From NCBI GenBank assembly GCA_010015745.1, contig ML978155.1, positions 620,001 to 684,000 of the forward strand: a stretch of DNA of 64,000 nt. Reading direction: 5' to 3'. Shown here piece by piece: positions 1-10,863 of this stretch. The translations under genes were made by a program, and so were the position numbers. The stretch is from Setomelanomma holmii. Its lineage: Eukaryota > Ascomycota > Dothideomycetes > Pleosporales > Phaeosphaeriaceae. Under the pieces are notes generated by a model. That model was not told the origin of the DNA. It did not search any database and worked only from the letters and a program-made list of their open reading frames with translations. Position 1 is the stretch's first letter, and each line of letters starts with the position of its first letter.

Positions 1-1248
1 CTTGTGTAATCTTCGCTACTCCCGTGAAACATTCACAACTTTCTGGATCGAAAAAGAAAAGTATCGAGATGTTGCCCCGATGTTGCAGAAGGTCAATACC
101 ATCTCGTGCCGGTGCGAGATCCCTCGATCTCATCTCTGTTCTGCATACCAATTTCTTCATGAGCTATCGTTTCGGCATACGACCTGCCGCTGCGGGTATG
201 CTGACAGGGAGCGGGATGTTCTCAGGGCAATGATGCTTTGCTAGGATGAAGGCAGAATGACGGTCAGCCACGCATTGCTCAGCCCCTGCTTCCTCTGCCG
301 AGCAAGATGAGGTTGTGCAACGCCGTCTAAATGATTCTCAGATCGAGGCTAGCGCTAACCATGGCGTTGGGCCAGATGTGAGAGGACTGTTCACCCATTG
401 GTAGGTGCCTTCGATTTGTGTCCCCATGCTGGTCGCCGTCACGGTCATGCACAAATATGCCTGCGAGTATCGATGCGCGGGGGGGTAGGGGGGTATTCCA
501 TGCACGATGTGCAAGAAGGAATTGTTGTGCCTGGAGTGGGAACTCGGCTGCGCCTTCCTCACGAAGTCGACGCGACGAGAACTCCCTCGAGATCGCGTGC
601 CTGAAAGCCTTTCGCAGCTTCTGGATAACCACAACAACTTCGAGAACATTTCACGATGCTCAGTGACGTTGACGAAGCTGCGCATGTCGCAGTGAGTAGT
701 GTACACTCACACGGATTTTCAGATTGCGCTACCATATAACTTGCTCTACGGAGACGCCTGAACATTTTCAACACTTGTGGACTGTCACCATGCAGGAGAA
801 AGAGATACCTGCTTCACAGCAACATACATCTCAATCTCACAACACAATACCTCGCCCGCAGCGCGCATCTATTCTGAAATGATTGCCAGAGCGCTGCAAT
901 CTTGCTTGCCTCACCAGGAGCGATGCAAGTCCTCTCGGTCTCCGAATCGGTATGAGCTTGTACGATGCAGCCAATTAACACACTACCACCCTTTACCTCG
1001 CCGCACCGATACACCCACGATCTGGGATTGCTACATAACGAAGCAAGGAATGCCAGACGACAATACGCAAAATGACCGGCGTTGTTGCGGGGTTGCAAAG
1101 CATTGGTGACCGAACAATTAGTCGTCAACTTACACTCTAGGGCTCGGCTTTCATAACGAGCATGTAAATATGCTGACCACCCGCCCTTCACGATCTTACT
1201 CTGCCTCTAGACTTTCTTGTTCGCAGCAGCGTGTCTACCTTTAACACC
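1..1248. other. Left edge without a supported gene
   Basis: Only short overlapping frames are present, with no recognisable domain or credible splice pattern. Two runs of G (7 and 6) lie near 479-491. The last part (about 1150-1248) may hold an upstream exon or leader of the next gene, because that gene's reading frame is open upstream of its first ATG and a pyrimidine-rich acceptor-like stretch (ttcttgttcgcag) sits just before it. Confidence 0.5.
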
Positions 1249-1836
1249 ATGCCGGCGCCATCGAACGTTCCCACTAATATACCGCAGAAGCCCTTGGAGG
1301 CAAACAACGCCAAAAGCACAGGACTGTCACTTGGTGCAACTGTCGGCATCGGTGCTGGCATCGCGCTTATTGTGCTGCTCGGAGTGCTTGGTGCTTGGAC
1401 CCTCGTGCGAAGACGGCGACGCGCGTGGGCGCAGAAGCGCAGGCAGCAGGGCGATCCAAAGACGAAGAGTATTATTAGTCCTGATGAAGAGATCGCTCGC
1501 AAAGTTGAGCATAGTGGACTAGATTGTGGGTTAGCCAAAGATATAGGAATACCAAATGTGGTGGAAGTGGATGGGCAAGGACAAGACAGAGTCGAGCTTG
1601 ATGTGAGTATTGAGAAGAAGATGCTGGAGAAGGAAATGCGTGGCGAGACACACAATGATGTTGGGGCGTATGAGATGGATGCGAAGATTGATCCGGTCGA
1701 GATTGGACAGGGCAGGACGTTCGTTGCGGAACTCGAAGGGTCTGGTGTCGACAATGCCACCGCGATGACCATTCAGAGTGAAAGTCCAACCACGCCAGCG
1801 AAAGCGCACAAGGAGACGCTCGGCAATATGCAATGA
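1249..1836 (+). CDS. Single-pass membrane protein, probably the 3' exon of a larger gene
   Basis: From the first ATG the frame encodes about 195 residues. A short Pro/Thr/Asn-rich N-terminus is followed by a glycine-rich transmembrane helix (about residues 30-52, containing GLSLGATVGIGAGIALIVLL). A run of Arg then marks the cytoplasmic side, and an acidic, low-complexity tail follows. This layout (stalk, helix, Arg-rich stop-transfer, disordered tail) is common at the C-terminal end of fungal wall-sensor-like and extracellular-domain proteins. The frame is open upstream of the ATG after an intron-acceptor-like tract, so an N-terminal extracellular exon may be missing from this model. I do not recognise the family, and no function is assigned. 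Confidence 0.5.
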   Translation: MPAPSNVPTNIPQKPLEANNAKSTGLSLGATVGIGAGIALIVLLGVLGAWTLVRRRRRAWAQKRRQQGDPKTKSIISPDEEIARKVEHSGLDCGLAKDIGIPNVVEVDGQGQDRVELDVSIEKKMLEKEMRGETHNDVGAYEMDAKIDPVEIGQGRTFVAELEGSGVDNATAMTIQSESPTTPAKAHKETLGNMQ

Positions 1837-2092
1837 TGAGCATCTCTATGTGCTGTCTTGACTCAGGGCACGTCGGAGCCCGGCTACATTCAAGGCACTT
1901 TGTTGTCTCCGAATGTGATCTACGAAGTGGTTTGAGGATAGCCAGGTTGTGGCATCGTCTACATGCTACTGTCAAAGCCTATCTGCCTAGCATCTAAAAG
2001 ACAGCCATGAAGCATCGGCCAGCAAACATGGGACAGCAAACACAACTTCGCAGCAAAATCTTCCAAAACTTCCAATAATCGCCAACCTCAAC

Positions 2093-2329
2093 ATGCAGAA
2101 TACGATGAACCTCCAGAAGCCCGAACTGGGCTTCAAAGCGCTCCACTACCGCAAGCGAAACCCGACTTCGTCTGCACCTCGTCCCGGTCTTGTGCATCGC
2201 TCAAGGCTCTATACCAGCCTCCAAGTCTGCCAAGCCGCTGCCCGGAAAGTGTTATATGGCGCCGTTGTGGACTACCAAAACAGTGGATACGAGGGCAACT
2301 ATCACGACGAAATTGACCTAATCCAATGA
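2093..2329 (+). CDS. Small ORF, doubtful
   Basis: A 78-codon frame starts after an A/C-rich leader that resembles fungal 5' UTRs. The product is basic in its first half and acidic near its end (GYEGNYHDEIDL), has no transmembrane helix or signal peptide, and matches no family I know. It could be a first exon or chance. Confidence 0.18.
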   Translation: MQNTMNLQKPELGFKALHYRKRNPTSSAPRPGLVHRSRLYTSLQVCQAAARKVLYGAVVDYQNSGYEGNYHDEIDLIQ

Positions 2330-2544
2330 AGTTTTGATCACGGCATGTTTACCTCGCGGTAGTCTGTATGAATACCCCTTGAGCGAGGTAGTCATCATAG
2401 TGGTCGAGTCGAACAGCGACCTATGAGGTCCACAGATAGGCGGAGCGGAGGAGGTCGCGCTGATTCGTGATAACCTCAGGACGGTACCGATTGCACCAGG
2501 GCTTATGGGGATACAGCCGGTTGTGCAACTGCCTCTGCCGGTAG

Positions 2545-2760
2545 CAGTAACACCAGCACCACAGCAGGATTGGACTGCAATGGGTGAGTCCGGGCCGCCC
2601 TTCTTGCTTGAGGCCTGGGTTGAATGGGCGCGATCACGGTCGCCCTCGCCAGCAGAAGCAGAGACAGCACCACAACAGGATTTGATTGCAACAAATGCAA
2701 GCGGACTGCACTCCCTGCTCGAAACACGGATCGATTGGTCGCGATCGCGGGTACCTTGGA
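2545..2760. repeat. Degenerate tandem duplication, unit about 103 bp
   Basis: Two diverged copies lie head to tail. Each begins near a GCACCACARCAGGATT-like block (about 2559 and 2666), runs through a TTGYAA segment and a central CCCT(T/G)CTYG block, and ends in a GCGATCRCGG block (about 2630 and 2741). In one frame the second copy retains Cys pairs (DCNKCK), while the first has several stops. This suggests a decayed Cys-containing repeat protein rather than a live gene. Confidence 0.45.
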
Positions 2761-2789
2761 TGTCGCGGATAGGATGAGGCAGCTACCCT

Positions 2790-2867
2790 GAAAGGCTATT
2801 GCGGTAAACGTCGTAATAGCTCACCATATACGGCGGACTATAACGACGCCAACCGCAATAGCTTTCC
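2790..2867. repeat. Imperfect inverted repeat, arms about 30 bp
   Basis: The left arm (2790-2820) contains GGCTATTGCGGT and CGTCGTAATAG. The right arm (2838-2867) contains their near reverse complements, CTATAACGACG and ACCGCAATAGC. The loop is about 17 bp. The arms pair over most of their length with a few mismatches, so this could be a stem-loop or the remnant of a small foldback element. It directly follows the decayed duplication. Confidence 0.6.
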
Positions 2868-3214
2868 AACAACGGAAAATCAAAATCATGGGACCATCAA
2901 CCCTGAATGTATACAACCATCCAACATTGCTCCTTCAACTCAACTCCTCTCTAGACTTAAGATCAGTTTCTTGTGCGCAACGTTGAATAACAAAAGCTAC
3001 CAGTTCACGTCGTATGTCCCGCTGATGACTTTGAGAGTCAACTCTCCTCTCTATTGGTGTCAGATTTCTGGGCATGCGTGACAAAGTCATATTCTAGCAT
3101 GGTCTTGTTTGACGCACGCTAGTATCGCATCCGTCGACACATGTCAATTGAAGGCTGGTAGGCTCCGAGATAGCGCTAAGCCGATGTGCAACCCGATGCA
3201 TGCCAGCTGCACAG

Positions 3215-3970
3215 CTACACGTTGCTGACATTGTTTTGGTAACAAGTCTTACATGGCAGCGTATGATTGCATTTGCCCGACCTCATCATCTTACATCTCT
3301 TGCACTGAGGCAAGTACTTCTTGCGCTTCTTCTGGGGCGGCTCAGCAGCATCTCCATCACCTTCACCTCCGCATCTTGTGCAGCTACTAAGCTCTGATCT
3401 ATAGAACTATTAGCTATTTGAAGACAATGTATGAAGAAAATGCTTCAAGCATGATTGTTGACTTACCAGGATACAAATACTTTGCTTGAGCATTAGATCC
3501 TGGCGCATCGCCCTTATAACCAGACGAGCGTGCCCGTGCAGGATATCTCGCGCCTGCACGGATACCATCCGTGCTGATGGCCTTTACGCAGCTGGTTTTG
3601 CGTCTTAGTCTCCAGCAAGGTATGCTTGGGATTTACGCATGGTCCGGAGCTACAAGTATGCGAGCCTTCGAGATCGACGTCTGAGCCGACGAATGGAAGA
3701 TTGCAAAGATGGAGCTTGGATGACCTTGGGATCGTCCTGATTGCAATACCGGGGTCCCAAGATAGCCTGAAGGTAGATATGCTGAGCTTTTGTTCGATAA
3801 TCCACTGGGAGGCCTGGAAGCAGGATTCGGAAAACCCATCGAAAGACACGATGCCGGACCAGATAAGCTTCGGCTGCAATTGCAAGTACGGTAGAAGTGA
3901 GACCGCTTCCGGCGTAAAGCTGAGTTTGAATGTCTTCAACACAGCTTGCAGTCGCCGGCCAAAATGCAGG
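3215..3970 (-). pseudogene. Relic with HNH-type zinc loop and Cys-rich C-terminal exon
   Basis: The minus strand has an open frame of about 150 codons ending near 3514. It lacks an ATG and contains GSHTCSSGPCVNPKHTLLET. The pattern H-x-C-x5-C-V-N-P-x-H, followed by a T-x-N-x-x-R-like segment, is typical of the zinc-binding loop of His-Me/HNH homing endonuclease-like proteins (PF05551 type), which occur as unexplained genes in many fungi. Downstream, a donor at 3466 and an acceptor at 3407 frame a 64-codon exon (3406-3215). That exon has a basic KKRKK stretch, then CKRCKMMRSGKC and PCKTC, resembling a Zn2Cys6 cluster that lacks its last Cys. The frame between the two parts is interrupted (TAA near 3514), so this is probably a decayed copy. 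Alternatively, it has introns I could not place. Confidence 0.42.
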
Positions 3971-4029
3971 CCATCCCGAGGTCGCGCACACTCTCACTTG
4001 CCGTCTCCCTCGCCGTCTCCCTCTATACA

Positions 4030-7000
4030 CCAGAATTGTCCTTGCTCTTGATGAGGTCAGTCTACTTCCAGGTCATTTTGTGATAGACTAGGTACAAAGA
4101 TAAAAGTATCTGAGGTCGTACGAGTCCGCAAGCCATGCAATTTCACCGCGATCTTGGGAGCTTTTGCAAAGGACGCGTGCGGAAGTTTGTAGGACCTTCT
4201 GAAGCAGTGGGTCCTCGTGACGAAATGAACGAGGCGGTGAGCTTGTTATGACCCCACAGCAATCGCTTTTCCATGAGCTGTGATGTCGCTGCTGCCTGTG
4301 CTCCCAACTTCACCCAGCCAACAGAAGTCGCGCCCAAGCTCATACCCTCATTGGCCGAACCTGCCTTCACCGGAGATTATCCGGCCACCGAACCTCTCAC
4401 TGGCACGTTCCCGATCACATGATCTTAGCGCGCCAAGCAGCAGCCTAGCGCCAGCAGCGCATAAATACTGCGCTCTCCCCGTCCCCGTTTCTCCTCGGTA
4501 TCTAAGTGCTCGGGCTTTACGCTTACCAGTGAAGATTCGTCTGAGGTAGCGTTTTTGCTAGTTGAAAACTACAACTATGACCGCTCCAGTTGGCCTTCGG
4601 GTCGGCTGGGAATTTTTGACACAAACTGTACGCAAAAACTGCTGCTTTTCGTTGATTTGCGTGGCCTCGCTCGAGGCTGCGGAGTTGAAGAAGAGTTAAT
4701 ACAAGGCAGTTTGCAGGTTGCCTGGTCTTCGTGAACAGCGACGGCAGAGTTTGTCAGTCTGTCTCTGTACTATCATCGACGTTTATGGGCGTACGATGTC
4801 GTTGGGTGTTGCCGTCAGGCTCGATGAAGGAAGGACGTTGTCATCACAACACCTGAACCTTACTGTTCGCGGCATGAACTGTTACCCGGCCTAGCCGAGC
4901 GCGCACTCACGCGACAGCAGCTACCTGCGACTGTCGAAAGATATCGCAACAGCTTCAAACATAGCGTTGCTCGAGAAAATTTGATGCTCCACCACAGCCA
5001 GGAACTGCGCTTCCTCGATCCCGCGACACGCCGACTCACCCTCGATCACCGTACCTTCGTCCACTTTACTCACGCTCCTCCGATATCCTCAAACCGTCTT
5101 TTACAATTTCGACCGCTGCGCGTTGTCGGCCCTTGCTACGCTTTGGCCTTCGAAGTTCGATCGCCTGGATTGATAACGCCTGGTGGAAGGGCCGCCATCA
5201 CAACACGTCGTCCACGCGTATGCTCGATGAAGCTGATCGCTTGAATGGAGCGCGTACATGATCTGCCTTCGAGACCGGCCAGGCCGACATATCGAGTGAC
5301 TTGGTTCCCCCGAAGACGCGCACGATCGGTCGCAGATTACGAACCATTGCGCTTCGAGCCTCGAACGCTTTCCACAATGCAACAAATGCTCTCGAGAACG
5401 GCTGTACAATCCCCGGCGATTGCGCAATTCATCACAATGGGACAGACGGAGGTAACACACGGTCAGAAGTACTCGAAGCATATGGCATCCGCGGTAGTGC
5501 TTGCTAGCACGTATACGTCGGTTATGAAGTCACGGCCTGTTCTCAATGCGCCAGCACAATTGCCTTGTCTGCGAGCAGGCTCATGGAGTTTGTCAGCCCC
5601 CGTCAGCGAGACCGTCACGTCACACGCCTTTCGATGCGTCATCTTTGTACACTCGACTGAGGCCCGGCCACTGCCAATGACAAAATTGTTTCAACAAGCA
5701 CAATCAGAATGACAGTTCTGTCAAACGTAAGCCGCAGGAAGGATCCTGGCGATGGTCGACAAGCTGGACGGCATTGACATGACCCCAGACGGAGCGGGTG
5801 GTGGGCGCGCCTTGAACTGCCATGCGCATTGATGCGAAAGTGTGGCGACCTGCGCATGATAGGCTGTTCTAGCTGCGCCTCGAATTTGTTTCGACCGAGC
5901 ATGTGCGATCGTAGGCCAAGATCCCTGCTGATCTTGCATGCCACCGTACATCAGATCCCAAGTACTGCGATGCTCTTCAATAACACAGAACTCGGTAGAG
6001 CCAGGGACGCTATGGTCCAGGAAGAAAGTCCAGAAATATCGCACGGATGGCGATTACCGCTTCTTAGGATCCTTTTGCTTTGCGCAAGTATGTCCGGAAC
6101 AATCCGTCTTCAAGCTTCAGCCTACACCTCTAGTAACCGATTTGCACACCGGCTCGCAAGATCACCAACATCGCAGATCTAGATATCTCCAGCAAGGCCA
6201 TCTGGCCTGTCCATTCTGCGACAATTAACATGTCTACCTCGGTCTCGATATCCAAGTTGTGATTGATGCAAAGCTAAATCCTTCCCGGCAGCGCGGTCAA
6301 TCCTCATGTACTCGGGCTATCGGGCTATCTCTAAACAACTGGGGATGCTGGCTCTCATGGTAACGATGGCGTGATGACTCCGATGCTGCTTCGCGAGAAC
6401 TCGTTCTACTTGGAGCCCGGAGGCCTGCAAGATATCAATACGCAGAACCCACAATGGGTCGAAGTGTGTACATACAGGTACCTTCAAGGTCATCGGGCGT
6501 TGCCCGGATGCCTCCAAAAGGATGTCAAGTTGTGAAGCCATCAACCAAAGCCTCTAGCGCCCTTGACCAGTCGACTGGGAATCCTCGCCTCAGCCAGAAG
6601 CGGATCTGTTCGTATCCGCTTCCGTGTCGTATTCGGCGTATCGAAGGTGAATCAAGGAAGCTGCATGCAAATAGCTGTGTGTACGAGGGTTCCCAGTGTA
6701 ATGTCACGGCGAGAATAAGAAGATAGTGTACTTGCAGCTGCACTGCCGGGAGAAGGGCGTGGTGATCACGTTCACTGATGACTATCTTGAGTCCAATTCT
6801 AGTCGAGTCATGTTCTCTGGCGACGTAACCGATGCCTGAGGTGGCGTTTCAAAGCCGTTCGAGGTGTTTGGGGCCTGCATACAAACCCTGGGCAGTCATG
6901 GGTGCACGGAGCCAGTTCGCCCGTGATCTGCACTAGAGACACTTGGTGTGTGCGTGCTTCCGTCCTCCTGCACACCACCCGCTCACACCGTTGCTCCTCT

Positions 7001-7834
7001 CTAAACGCCCATCCGTCGCGCCCAATGCGACGCAGTGCGCTTCCGGATGCGCTATTATCTTGAAGAACTCAAGTTTGAGGTCTACGGATCCACTCCGTCG
7101 ATCGGCATCCACACCTCCGCTCTACCACGTGGGTGCGAGTCAGATGCGCCACATGAATGTCAAGAGCGGCATCTAATGTGTGACATGCGACGACCATGCA
7201 TCATATGCTTTCACCGGCGTCGCCAAGATCCTTTCTCGCGTGTTAGCCTTACAGGGCCCGTGTCCGCCTGTACGCTGCGTGCACCAGCACGCTCTAGGCT
7301 ATAGCTGCGACGAATATTACCCCATCGCTTCACCTATACGCACAAGTCGCCACATATTCTAGTCCTCACCAATCGGCATCAGGTCGATATGGACAGTGCG
7401 TCTAGCCAGTTCGCATGCTGCGACTGTAGTCGCGCATAGTACGCCCGTTCCTGCAGTAGCGATCTAGTGATCTAGCGAAAATGGAGACTCTTGACATCCG
7501 GAATTCTCCGCTGTGCCATTCCAGGACGCAACGTTTGAAACTTGCACCCTCCTCAGGCTAGTGGGCCAGGAGCTGACTCCAGGATAGGAGCACATCGCAA
7601 CTCCGACTGTGTGGTCTTTGCCTGCTACTCTTCTGTTCTGCTCATGCCGTCCATTCCTACTTTCTGCTCTCTATTGCAATTCGGTCCGCAATTCCTATTC
7701 TTGATATTCATTTTTGCAGGCTACACCATTGAGTACAAACACCATGGCCTTTTGAGCGCTGAAGCCCGGGCGCACTCTTCCTTCTTCCTCATTCTTTTTC
7801 ACGCTCTATACTCCCTCTAGTATTAATAACCACA
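4030..7834. other. Gene-poor stretch
   Basis: About 3.8 kb with no frame I can tie to a family. Near 4460-4580 there is a TATA-like cataaata, a pyrimidine-rich leader and an ATG opening a 42-codon frame, which could be the start of an unplaced gene. The last 250 bp (pyrimidine-rich, ending cactctagtattaata-like) look like the promoter and leader of the membrane protein that follows. Confidence 0.4.
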
Positions 7835-9390
7835 ATGAACATTGACAGTCACAATGCCTCACCTGCTGGTATCCAGGTGAACACTATTGTGCTCACATTC
7901 ACTCTCGTTGCGGGCATGATTGTATTCTTGCGACTCTTTACACGTTTGGTGCTCAGCCGCATGGCTGGCTTTGAGGACATCTGCATTGTTGGTTCAATGG
8001 TAAGGACTTCATCGTGGTGTTGCTACATCGACTTTCTAACCCTCCTCAGACACTGTCTCTTGTTCTTACAGTCAAGACTTCAGAGCAAGTGATGCATGGT
8101 CTGGGAAGGCACACGAAAGAGCTGACCAACAACGAGCGCTTGACGTTTTTGAAGGTAGGTGCACTCTGTCTCCTTCTCTGGATATGTTTGCAAGGCGTTT
8201 GGGGTCACGTGTGCTTCAAGCCTTACCTCGACTGCCGCTGACCACTCTCACAGGCGTTCTGGGTGAATCTATCGGTTTACTCCCTTGCACTCACCATGAT
8301 CAAAGTCTCAATCCTGATACAGTACTTGCGAATCTTTCCAGTGCGATGCTTCCAAAAGGGGTGCTTTCTTTTACTCGGAGTTATCGTCGCGTATGGCGCA
8401 TGGACCGTGTTTGGTAACATCTTCCTCTGCAGCCCAATCGCTTTCTTCTGGGATAAATCCGTCGACGATGGCCATTGCTTGGACCGCGTGGTGCTGTGGT
8501 TTGCCAACGCTGGGGTGAATATCGCTCAGGATATCATCATTTTACTGCTGCCGATGCCTCTCATCCAGACGCTCCAGATCTCCAAAAATCAGAAGCGAGG
8601 GCTGGTTATGATGTTCGCCCTTGGTGCCAGGTAAGTTTCCAAGACGTGCTCTAGTCCGCTTGAGTGCTGACTGTTCAACAGTGTGTCGCTTGTGTCAATC
8701 ATTCGACTTTATTCTCTCGGCAACATTGCCAGAAGCAACGATTTGCCCTTCGATAATCCCGCCCACGCGATCCTATCAGCAGTAGAAGTTAATGTCGGCA
8801 TCATTTGCGCTTGTCTGCCTGCTATGCGACCACTGCTTGCGCTGATGATGCCCAAGTACTTCTCGGCAGCAGCACAATACACCAATGTTCCAGTTATGCT
8901 CGACCTCGAACAACGGCCAACCCACAAACACGCCCGAACACCTTCCGACACCACCCGAAGTCGCACAACTCGGACACATACGGGGCGAAACACACCCCGG
9001 ACAGCGACGCCTCAGGCTCCGCGCCCCACTTTGTCGCGCACGCCAAGCGGTCGTTTCTCTGTTCAGAACAGCCGCCCAAGCACACCCATCGCTATTCCTA
9101 AGAGCCAATTCAGTCATTCTCGGACGGGAAGCAACATCTCGATCGACATTGCTGCAGCAGAGGCGCGATCGAATTCCGCCAGATTCCAAGGCCGCCTGAA
9201 CCCACTGCGAATGTCACCGATATCTCCACCAAATATCTCGAGGTTCTCTTTCCAACCCTTTGGGTCTGAATCATACTTGAGGAAGCCGAGCGATGCGTCG
9301 GGCATTATAGCGCCTTCTTCCTCACACCCGCAAACAGCAACCTCGAAGAAACCATTGCCTATCACGCCCTTTCCAGTCGCGGGCGGCTGA
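7835..9390 (+). CDS. Fungal rhodopsin-like seven-helix membrane protein (PF20684 type)
   Basis: Four exons are predicted (7835-7999, 8050-8154, 8254-8630, 8682-9390), all with GT-AG introns, giving 451 residues. Seven hydrophobic helices are visible. They start at about residue 14 (TIVLTFTLVAGMIVFLRLF), the fifth includes DIIILLLPMPLIQTLQ, and the last includes EVNVGIICACLPAMRPLL. The pattern NVGIICACLPAMRPLL and the preceding DIIILLLPMP motif are hallmarks of the large SAT4/PTH11-related fungal family often called integral membrane protein or rhodopsin domain protein. The tail after about residue 285 is long, Ser/Thr/Pro-rich and likely cytoplasmic. No retinal-binding Lys should be assumed, and family members mostly lack a known ligand. 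Exon phases join without a stop, so the gene looks intact. Confidence 0.88.
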
Positions 9391-10149
9391 TCGTTGGAAC
9401 ATCGATAAAATCACACTCGTTACATCCAAGCATGGACGCACTTATGACGATGGACCTGCTTTGACTCATCATGATTCACGCACATGTAGCAGTGTCTGTT
9501 AGGACACGATCAAGTGGATGGTAAAGCCTTGCGACATGCATCACCATGTTACGATGCAAAGGGAAACAGCCTCAATCATCAACGACTGCGCTGCCATCTG
9601 ACGCATCACATGAGCGATGAGGCTATGTATAATGTATAATGAAATGGGGACGCCGGGTGCCTAGTGCACAGGAGAAGTAAAAAGGTACCGCACATCGATA
9701 TCACATCCGGCGGAACACCAAACAAGACGTGATGTGTGCGACTTGTGAAACATCGATACATAACAAACAAAGTCTAAACGTGGTATTATCACCACGTTTC
9801 GCGCTCTTTGAGCGTGGTGCCATACTCGTGATTCGAAATTTTGTTTGCCATCAGATTGTCATCCTGGGAAGTTCGGTGGCAGTCACGTTTCGCTTTCCTA
9901 ATATGGCGTTCGACGCCCCTGTGTGTAGACCTATCGTATGCGTTACCCACGGTCGTTTCCCATGTACATATCTTTTTTCCATCATTGCGACTACACTCAC
10001 ACTCGCTTCAAGAACAGCATTTCAACACAACAACACACCTGTGCGCCCTCCATCCAGTGCTACCGCCAAACAGTCAGTCTATCCCTTGCCGAATCACTTT
10101 ACCAAACTATCCGTCTTCTAAAACTTGAAGCTCTTCAGCCACCTTCACA
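9391..10149. other. Intergenic; promoter-like stretch at the right end
   Basis: No gene was recognised. From about 9960 to 10149 the plus strand is C/T- and CA-rich (cacaacaacacacctg), which is typical of a fungal 5' leader, and it leads into the short ORF at 10150. Confidence 0.4.
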
Positions 10150-10419
10150 ATGCACTACACTTCCACTTCCCTCGCTTTGCTAGCGGCACGCTGCAAGGAA
10201 GCTAGTTGTAAGGTTGAGGGAAATGACGGGAAGCCGCATTGCTTTTGAGAGCCAGATCGTGCAGTGCAAGGAGGAGCACCGGCAGATCTGAGTGAATGGG
10301 AAGGGAAAAATAGGGAGAATATTATGGCAGATGCGATGGATGGTGGAATTACCTTCGATTTTATGTGTGATATTGCTTGGTCTGTATGCTCATTTCCCAC
10401 CGCCAGCCTGATCATTTGA
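10150..10419 (+). pseudogene. Possible remnant of a small secreted protein gene
   Basis: After a leader-like CA-rich stretch, an ATG opens a frame whose first residues (MHYTSTSLALLAA) look like the start of a signal peptide. The hydrophobic core is cut short, and the frame hits TGA at 10246 after 32 codons, including three Cys. The same frame stays open after the TGA to 10419. A 48-bp intron (donor 10208, acceptor 10255) would join the parts in a different arrangement and give 73 residues. Either a decayed effector-like gene or chance could explain this. No homology is claimed. Confidence 0.25.
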
Positions 10420-10863
10420 AGATAAGGAACGGCCTTATGGGTGCCTGAGGAATCCAACCATGACACATGCTTGACTACACTTGTGATGTGAAGATGTCAA
10501 AGGCTACCGCCCCGCACAGCAATCTACCTCTCGTGGAAGCCGCGTAGTCACTCTGTGGGGTGCAACTCTTCCGGCTAATATGTCAAGTACTACCGAATCG
10601 AGTCCCACATCGATAAGTATTATCAACCCAAGGCTCCAGCAAATACATCGCATATACATCAATAAACAGCCCTCAGTGTCGGAAAGTTTGTGAAGGCAGT
10701 GCCTTGTTGATCCATAGATTGTTATACCGGCTTGAAGCGAATCTACCATTCTCGATAATGCGGCCAGGACCTTCGATATAAGCCATTGAATTTATAGCCA
10801 GATACTCACGTCTCCGTTGCTTTCATTGCTTGTGAAATTCTTGTGATCCAAACAACCATCAAT
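10420..10863. other. Intergenic, no feature seen
   Basis: No coding frame is supported. The last 60 bases before 10864 are pyrimidine-rich and probably carry the leader of the DUF1996 gene. Confidence 0.4.
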
